This document shows positions 59,087 to 64,000 of a DNA stretch of 64,000 bases, piece by piece. Origin of the DNA: DATCYX01 sp963714425 (lineage in GTDB: Bacteria; Chloroflexota; Anaerolineae; Anaerolineales; UBA4823); the NCBI GenBank assembly GCA_963714425.1, contig CAVQOI010000015.1, forward strand, positions 1-64,000, in the 5' to 3' direction. A program made the position numbers and the translations under genes. Position 1 is the stretch's first letter. Each line of letters begins with the position of its first letter. The notes beneath the pieces are model-generated. The model was not told the origin of the DNA. It ran no database searches and saw nothing but the letters and a program-made list of their open reading frames with translations.

Positions 59087-60139
59087 ATGTCTTCCTCACA
59101 TTACCAGCCCGTGTTCGAAGTCACTCGAGGCCGGATCGTTGAATCGCTGCATTTTGGCGCAATCGCAGTAGTCGACGCCTCAGGGCGGATGCTCGCCAGC
59201 TATGGCGATCCCCAGGCAGTCACTTACCTTCGCTCGACCGCTAAGCCCTTCCAGGCATTGCCTTTTATCGAGCAGGATGGGCACACGCAATATGGTCTCA
59301 GCCTGCAGGAGATCGCCCTGCTCTGCGCCTCCCATTCAGGCACCGACCAGCACGTGCAGGTAGCCAGTAGCCTGCAGGCTAAGACGGGTGTGTCTGAGTC
59401 GGAATTGCAGTGTGGGGTGCACCCGCTGGACCACCAGCCCACTGTAGAGTCCATGCGCCAGCGCGGCGAAGCCTTGACCCCCAACCGGCACAACTGTTCC
59501 GGAAAGCATACTGGCATGCTGGCATCAGCCCGTATGAGAAGCCTGCCAACAGCCGATTATCTCAGTAGTTCACACCCGATCCAACAGGAAATCCTGCACA
59601 CTTTCGCCGAGATGTGCGACTTGCCAGTTGAGCATGTAGAGGTGGGCATTGACGGTTGCTCGGCTCCCAATTTCGCTGTACCGCTCTATAACGCCGCCCT
59701 GGCGTACGCCCGCCTTAGCGACCCTGATTCTGGTCAGGTCGAACCACAGCACAGGCGGGATGCCTGCCGCGTCCTCGTGGAGGCTATGACAGCCCACCCC
59801 GAGATGATAGGCGGACCGGAGAGCTTCGACACCCACCTCATGCAGGCCTACGAAGGGCGTCTTGTCGCCAAGGCGGGTGCGGAAGGCTATCAGGGCCTGG
59901 CTCTTTTGCCTGGAGTCCTGACTCCTGGCTCCCCGGGTGTGGGCATCGCGCTCAAAGTATCAGATGGCGACCTCAGAGCCCGCGCCCGCCCTGCCCTCGT
60001 CCTGGAGGTGTTACGCCAGCTTGGTGTGCTTGGTCAGTTGGGGGATGGGCTGCCAGGGTACAACTTGGTCTCTCCGGTCTACAACTGGCGCAAGCTGGAG
60101 GTGGGCCAGGCGCGCCCCTGTTTCAAGCTGGACCGGTGA
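59087..60139 (+). CDS. L-asparaginase II family (AnsA-like) protein
   Basis: 350 residues of the PF06089 asparaginase type: VESLHFGAIAVVDASGRMLASYGDP, RSTAKPFQALPFIEQDG, ALLCASHSGTDQHVQVA, NCSGKHTGMLA, VGIDGCSAPNFAVPL and KAGAEGYQGLAL. This family is distinct from the E. coli AnsB fold; members hydrolyse asparagine to aspartate and ammonia. Cytosolic, normal length. Its TGA shares a base with the ATG of the endonuclease III gene. Confidence 0.92.
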   Translation: MSSSHYQPVFEVTRGRIVESLHFGAIAVVDASGRMLASYGDPQAVTYLRSTAKPFQALPFIEQDGHTQYGLSLQEIALLCASHSGTDQHVQVASSLQAKTGVSESELQCGVHPLDHQPTVESMRQRGEALTPNRHNCSGKHTGMLASARMRSLPTADYLSSSHPIQQEILHTFAEMCDLPVEHVEVGIDGCSAPNFAVPLYNAALAYARLSDPDSGQVEPQHRRDACRVLVEAMTAHPEMIGGPESFDTHLMQAYEGRLVAKAGAEGYQGLALLPGVLTPGSPGVGIALKVSDGDLRARARPALVLEVLRQLGVLGQLGDGLPGYNLVSPVYNWRKLEVGQARPCFKLDR

Positions 60140-60831
60140 TGGAACCTGACCCATTACTCGCCAGCAAGGCGCTCGCTGTCCACCAACGGCTCCTGGAGCA
60201 CTATGGCGAGCCGCGCTGGCGCAACCCGCTTCCGCCGCTGGATGAGCTGATCTCGACGATACTTTCCCAAAACACAAATGATATAAACCGCGACCGGGCG
60301 TTTGATAACCTGAGAGAGCGCTTCCCTACCTGGGAGCAGGTGCGCGATGCACCTGCAAATGAGATCATTGACGCCATCCGCCAGGCAGGACTGGCGAACC
60401 AGAAGGGCCCACGCATCCAGGCCGTGCTCGGTGAGATCACCGCCCAGCGTGGCAAGTTGGACCTGGACTTCCTCAAGGAACTGCCCCCCGAGGAGACTAG
60501 CGCCTGGCTGCAGAGCTTCAAGGGTGTCGGTCCTAAGACCGCTGCCATCGTGCTGCTTTTCTCGTTAGACAAGCCGGCCTTTCCGGTGGACACGCACATC
60601 TATCGCCTCAGCGGGCGCCTCGGTCTGCGCCCGGAGCACATGAGCGTAGAGCAAGCCCACGCGCACCTGGCAGGATTGTTGCAACCCAATTCATACTACG
60701 TCGCTCATCTGAACCTGATCCGTCTGGGCCGGGAGATCTGCCGGGCACGGCTCCCTGACTGTCCCGTCTGCCCACTCAAAGATGTGTGTGATTACTATTC
60801 GCGCCTTAGGACAAATACGGAGGGTTCTTAA
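60139..60831 (+). CDS. nth: Endonuclease III (DNA glycosylase/AP lyase)
   Basis: 230 residues from ATG 60139, coupled to the preceding stop. It removes oxidised pyrimidines. Helix-hairpin-helix with catalytic Lys: LQSFKGVGPKTAAIVLLFSL; catalytic Asp in PVDTHIYRLSGRLGL; [4Fe-4S] loop C-x6-C-x2-C-x5-C (CRARLPDCPVCPLKDVC). The N-terminal LISTILSQNTNDINRDRAF is slightly divergent from the TILSAQTTD of classical Nth, which is seen in the archaeal-type/Chloroflexota branch. All catalytic residues are present. Confidence 0.93.
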   Translation: MEPDPLLASKALAVHQRLLEHYGEPRWRNPLPPLDELISTILSQNTNDINRDRAFDNLRERFPTWEQVRDAPANEIIDAIRQAGLANQKGPRIQAVLGEITAQRGKLDLDFLKELPPEETSAWLQSFKGVGPKTAAIVLLFSLDKPAFPVDTHIYRLSGRLGLRPEHMSVEQAHAHLAGLLQPNSYYVAHLNLIRLGREICRARLPDCPVCPLKDVCDYYSRLRTNTEGS

Positions 60832-60949
60832 CACTAAGGACACGAAGGATTTACAAAGTGCACGAAGAACCATCCAACATCTTATGCGCTCCTTTTTGTC
60901 TGCTCGGTGTCCGATGTGTTAAGTGTGCTTAGGATCAAAGAAGGTTGCC

Positions 60950-61561
60950 ATGAAAGCCAAAAATTCTGGCTCGCGCCACAGGCTTCTGCTTTACGAGCGG
61001 GTGATGGACCGCTTATGGGGCTCTACGCTGGCATTGGGTTTGCTGCTTGGGGCACTCTTGGGCTATACATGGTGGACCGGCGCTCCTGTCCTGCATGGTC
61101 AAATAGATGTGTTGTTGCTTGCGGGAGCGGTGATAGCGTTAGGGTTCAGCCTGTTTGCCCTCCTTGCCCGGCGCATGGCTTACGTCCAGCCGTACCGTGA
61201 CCATATCCGCCTGGTGACGCCATTCCTGCGCACCAATATCTCCTACCGGCGCGTGCTCAGCACGCATCCATCTGAGTTTTCACAGATCTATCCCCCTAAG
61301 AGCGCTACCTGGGCGCAACGCCGGCTGCTGGAGCCATTCTATGGCAAGACAGCCATTGTGTTGGAGTTGAGCAGTTTCCCGCTTCCCATGACCTATCTAC
61401 GTTTGTTCCTCGCTCCGCAAATGTTTTACCGGCGCAGCCTCGGCCTGGTATTGCTGGTGCCCGATTGGATGGCCTTCGGCACGCAAATTGATTCCTTCTT
61501 AGGGACCTGGCAGCAGATCGAAAAGCAAAAGCACAAGCCGCTGCCGGGGGCGTTCAGGTAA
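60950..61561 (+). CDS. Predicted two-helix membrane protein
   Basis: 203 residues from ATG 60950 behind AAGG. Two hydrophobic helices (WGSTLALGLLLGALLGYTWW and IDVLLLAGAVIALGFSLFALLARR) are followed by a soluble part with an RRMAYVQPYRDHIRLVTPFLRTNISYRRV segment typical of bacterial PH-like (bPH) membrane proteins. The function is not known. It is separated from nth by a 118-base spacer with no signal. Confidence 0.75.
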   Translation: MKAKNSGSRHRLLLYERVMDRLWGSTLALGLLLGALLGYTWWTGAPVLHGQIDVLLLAGAVIALGFSLFALLARRMAYVQPYRDHIRLVTPFLRTNISYRRVLSTHPSEFSQIYPPKSATWAQRRLLEPFYGKTAIVLELSSFPLPMTYLRLFLAPQMFYRRSLGLVLLVPDWMAFGTQIDSFLGTWQQIEKQKHKPLPGAFR

Positions 61562-61598
61562 TAAAAATTATCTGGGTACCGAGCGGTATAGCAGGCTA

Positions 61599-61805
61599 TC
61601 AAGGGCGAAATGTTGCGACGAATATGCTACCAATCACTGCGACCGCAATCAACACCAGACCAAGGTCTTTCCAAAATTTGTCATCTTTGCCAGCAGAGTA
61701 CGCCATAATCCCTAGAATAGCCAGACTGATGGCTCCGCCAAAATCGATAGGGATTACTCCATTATCAAACAAATATTTAACGATAAATACCAACAAATTA
61801 TCCAC
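61599..61805 (-). CDS. Small membrane protein, two helices
   Basis: 68 residues from GTG 61805; the start is supported by GGGAGGTCATTC. Two hydrophobic spans (DFGGAISLAILGIMAYSAG and LGLVLIAVAVIGSIFVATF) with a charged KDDKFWKD loop between them. No family recognised. It might be a phage-shock-like or holin-like small protein, which cannot be confirmed. Confidence 0.55.
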   Translation of the reverse strand: MDNLLVFIVKYLFDNGVIPIDFGGAISLAILGIMAYSAGKDDKFWKDLGLVLIAVAVIGSIFVATFRP

Positions 61806-62024
61806 GAATGACCTCCCTAAACATAATCCCTCAAGGAATATGCGCCTAATCTTATCATATTAGATCTATTTATATCGGGAAAATTGGATACAAGCTATCG
61901 AACCTTTTACCTGCCTCACTACTTTAACCAAACTTTTGGGAATTGGTAAGATTTATTTATCCTAAGGCTATGTGAGTTTGCCAGACTGGTATACTACCAT
62001 TTGCTGCCGTGAATATGGTGAAAG

Positions 62025-62588
62025 ATGTTGCGAATGTACTCCAAATGGATCAGCCGGATTTCAACTAGCTGGGTAGCCCTGTCCGCCCTGCTGATCTTCC
62101 TGCTCTTCACCGCCTTGGTGCTGCCCGGTCAGGCGTCCCAGGCGAATGCGGAGAATGGGGGAGCGGGCTCGCCCGATCTGTCGTTCTTCTACACCGCTGA
62201 CGACCTGTATCAAATGGCCGAGTCGTACGGAGAGCAAGGGCGGGATGCGTACGTCCGGGCCAGGTTCACCTTCGATCTAGTCTGGCCTGTGGTGTATACA
62301 TTTTTCCTGGTCACAGGAATCAGCTGGGTGTACTTCAGGGCGTTCCCGCCGGCGAGCTTGTGGCAGCGCGCCAATCTTGTACCGCTTTTCGGAGCGCTTT
62401 TCGACTACCTTGAGAACCTATCAACTTCACTGGTGATGGCGCGCTATCCTGATCTGACGCCGGTTGTGGATACTTTGGCGGGATATTTTACGCTGGTGAA
62501 GTGGGTCCTGGTCACAGCCAGCTTCGTAATTCTGCTGTTTGGCATAGTCATTCTGGCATGGCGCAGGCTCAGGGGCAAAGGCATTTAG
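62025..62588 (+). CDS. Four-helix membrane protein of unknown function
   Basis: 187 residues from ATG 62025. Helices at about 15-35 (WVALSALLIFLLFTALVLPG), ~88-105 (DLVWPVVYTFFLVTGISWVYF), ~120-135 (VPLFGALFDYLENL) and ~155-178 (LVKWVLVTASFVILLFGIVILAWRR). Between the first two lies an extracytoplasmic loop with YTADDLYQMAESYGEQGRDAYVRARFTFD. This architecture is common in membrane proteins of Chloroflexota but has no named family I can give. A TATACT at 61990-61995 may be its -10 box. Confidence 0.75.
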   Translation: MLRMYSKWISRISTSWVALSALLIFLLFTALVLPGQASQANAENGGAGSPDLSFFYTADDLYQMAESYGEQGRDAYVRARFTFDLVWPVVYTFFLVTGISWVYFRAFPPASLWQRANLVPLFGALFDYLENLSTSLVMARYPDLTPVVDTLAGYFTLVKWVLVTASFVILLFGIVILAWRRLRGKGI

Positions 62589-62633
62589 CAGGGGGAATTG
62601 GCATTACTTGACCGACGCAATTTCCCTCTCCCC

Positions 62634-64000
62634 TCACGTTAGCACCACATACTGCCTCAAAAACTTCTCCACCTCGCTGAAGTAGTGCTCAATAGTCTCT
62701 GGCTTGGAGAAGCCGTGCCCTTCCCCTGCATAAACGTGATAGACGTGCGGCACGCCGCGCTTCGCTAGCGATTTGACCACCGCATCCGAATGCCGCCGTG
62801 GCACGACCACATCGTCCTCGCCCTGGAACACGGCGATGGGGTCCTCAATCTGGTCGATGAAGAAGATGGGTGAGCGCTGGCGGTAGATCTCGGCTGCCTC
62901 CGGATAGGGTCCCAGCAGGCTGTCGTTGTAGCGGGCTTCAAATTTGTGTGTGCCCCCGGCGATGAAGTCGAACTGGTCCGAGACGCCATACAGGTTTACA
63001 CCCGCTTTGAAGGTGCCGGGGTATTGCTCCAGCGCCAGCAGCACGGTGAAACCGCCTGCGCTGCCGCCCATGATCACCAGCTTCTTCGCCTCCACCAGAC
63101 CCTGCTCCACCAGGTGGCGCGCCCCGCTGACCGAATCCTGCACGTCGAATACGCCCCAGTTACCGCGCAGCATGTTCCGGTACGCACGCCCGTAGCCGGT
63201 TGAGCCGCGATGGTTGGGCAGCAGCACGGCGTAGCCGCGGCTGGTGAAGAACTGCACATCGGCGTCGAAGCTGGCGGTGCGCTGGCTGGTGGGTCCGCCG
63301 TGTACCATGACGATCAGCGGCGGCAGCCCGACCCCTTCAAAGGTCTCGGATTGCGGCGGATAATATATTCCGTGGGCAACGCCGCCATCCATCCCTTTCC
63401 AGGTAATTGCTTGAGGCAATGCGTAAACCACCTCGGGCAGGTCCTCCGCCTCCGAGCGGGCAGCGATGCGCAATTCACCATCAGGAGAAAGCACGAGAAT
63501 CCGCGCAGGAGTGCACCCGCCGGACGCAATCAGGGAAATTTGCCCATCTTTGCGCGAGACAGCAATCTGGCTCAGCCATGTGTACTTCTCGGGCAGTACC
63601 ACCTGCTCCAGTTGGCTCGAGGCCACATCCGCCTGCCACAGCGTGGCGTAGCCTGCCTGCATGCGGATGAAATATAGGCGATCCCCATCTGGGGAAAAGC
63701 CATACGTGCGCATGCCCTGTACCCAGCCCGGCAGCCCATGCTCCGCTTCGCCCTGGGTGAGCTGGCGCGTATCACCGCTCTCCAGGTCATGCAGATACAC
63801 ATGCCACCAGCCGGTTGAGTTGGATGCATAGGCAAGGGATCGACCGTCGGGTGAGAACTCTGGCTGGAAGATGGATGTGTTCTCATCCCCAGCCAGCGTG
63901 CGAACACTCTTCAAACGGGGCAGGCCGTCCTGCTGGATGTTCAGCTCGCCAAGGCGTAACAGCGTGCCATCCCAGGGCATATTGGGGTGGTTCCAGGTGA
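62634..64000 (-). CDS. S9-family prolyl oligopeptidase, 5' part outside the window
   Basis: At least 455 residues; the frame stays open to the window edge and reads WNHPNMPWDGT, the canonical internal motif of the beta-propeller, so the real N-terminus is beyond 64,000. Propeller blades appear first (PEFSPDGRSLAYASNSTGW, YGFSPDGDRLYFIRM), then the alpha/beta hydrolase: GGPTSQRTASFDADVQFFTSRGYAVLLPNHRGSTGYGR, nucleophile in GGSAGGF, Asp in GEDDVVVP, His in GEGHGFSK. It cleaves short peptides after proline or similar residues, probably in the cytosol or envelope. Confidence 0.92.
   Translation of the reverse strand, partial: TWNHPNMPWDGTLLRLGELNIQQDGLPRLKSVRTLAGDENTSIFQPEFSPDGRSLAYASNSTGWWHVYLHDLESGDTRQLTQGEAEHGLPGWVQGMRTYGFSPDGDRLYFIRMQAGYATLWQADVASSQLEQVVLPEKYTWLSQIAVSRKDGQISLIASGGCTPARILVLSPDGELRIAARSEAEDLPEVVYALPQAITWKGMDGGVAHGIYYPPQSETFEGVGLPPLIVMVHGGPTSQRTASFDADVQFFTSRGYAVLLPNHRGSTGYGRAYRNMLRGNWGVFDVQDSVSGARHLVEQGLVEAKKLVIMGGSAGGFTVLLALEQYPGTFKAGVNLYGVSDQFDFIAGGTHKFEARYNDSLLGPYPEAAEIYRQRSPIFFIDQIEDPIAVFQGEDDVVVPRRHSDAVVKSLAKRGVPHVYHVYAGEGHGFSKPETIEHYFSEVEKFLRQYVVLT

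Noticed and set aside
1..64000. CRISPR arrays, tRNA or rRNA genes
   Set aside because: No regularly spaced repeats and no cloverleaf or T-loop motif in a plausible context were found by eye.

Overview
The window looks like a chromosomal piece of a member of the Chloroflexota, most likely class Anaerolineae. This is inferred from gene style and was not tested by search. It carries lipoproteins with Thr/Pro-rich linkers and NBR1-Ig-like domains, an RHS/laminin-G-like secreted protein remnant, a QueG with a HEAT tail, many family-4 glycosyltransferases, an ECF sigma factor, dodecin next to DUF2277, and a lipoprotein penicillin-binding protein. No rRNA, tRNA or CRISPR array was seen.

Layout. 1-6.8 kb is an accessory, decayed region: a frameshifted HEAT-repeat gene, a GNAT stump, a RAYT transposase with a premature stop between two inverted GTAG-headed REP palindromes, then an AT-richer block (lipoprotein, orphan RHS tip, beta-propeller lipoprotein) bracketed by two copies of a ~100-bp sequence, the second copy lying in a laminin-G-like remnant. 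6.8-14.2 kb holds envelope and housekeeping genes: NBR1-Ig lipoprotein, QueG, CapA-like lipoprotein, LysM membrane protein, two glycosyltransferases, a thioesterase. 14.5-23.5 kb holds a double-module secreted 5'-nucleotidase, a GH13 amylase, two DMT exporters and a two-S1-domain protein with a perfect consensus promoter. 23.6-33.2 kb is an oligopeptide ABC operon (solute-binding protein, two permeases, two ATPases), a second binding lipoprotein and an ECF sigma factor. 33.4-40.4 kb has rsgA, a lipoprotein PBP, maf, an old RAYT remnant, a phosphoribosyltransferase, guaA, dodecin and DUF2277. 40.5-48.2 kb is a surface-polysaccharide locus (UDP-sugar dehydrogenase, epimerase, flippase, two GT4 enzymes, a GT-C-like membrane protein). 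48.2-54.1 kb is information processing: tsaE-tsaB-rimI-udg operon, a pcrA-type helicase and divergent holB. 54.2-64 kb has a TetR/DUF6544 pair with twin operators, a GAF-GAF-PAS histidine kinase, an MBL-fold protein, an L-asparaginase II family gene, endonuclease III, small membrane proteins and an S9 peptidase cut by the window edge.

Cross-cutting observations. (1) Palindromic mini-elements found between genes also sit in frame inside conserved proteins (guaA, queG, a glycosyltransferase), reminiscent of Rickettsia palindromic elements. (2) Two RAYT transposase remnants are present, one with clear REP ends. (3) Several genes have a -10 box exactly six bases before ATG (LysM gene, holB, tsaE), suggesting leaderless mRNAs. 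(4) Five otherwise intact genes are each split by one small indel, which may reflect assembly error rather than biology. (5) Two GCAAG-N6-CTTGC palindromes 45 bp apart precede the tetR gene and look like its operators.
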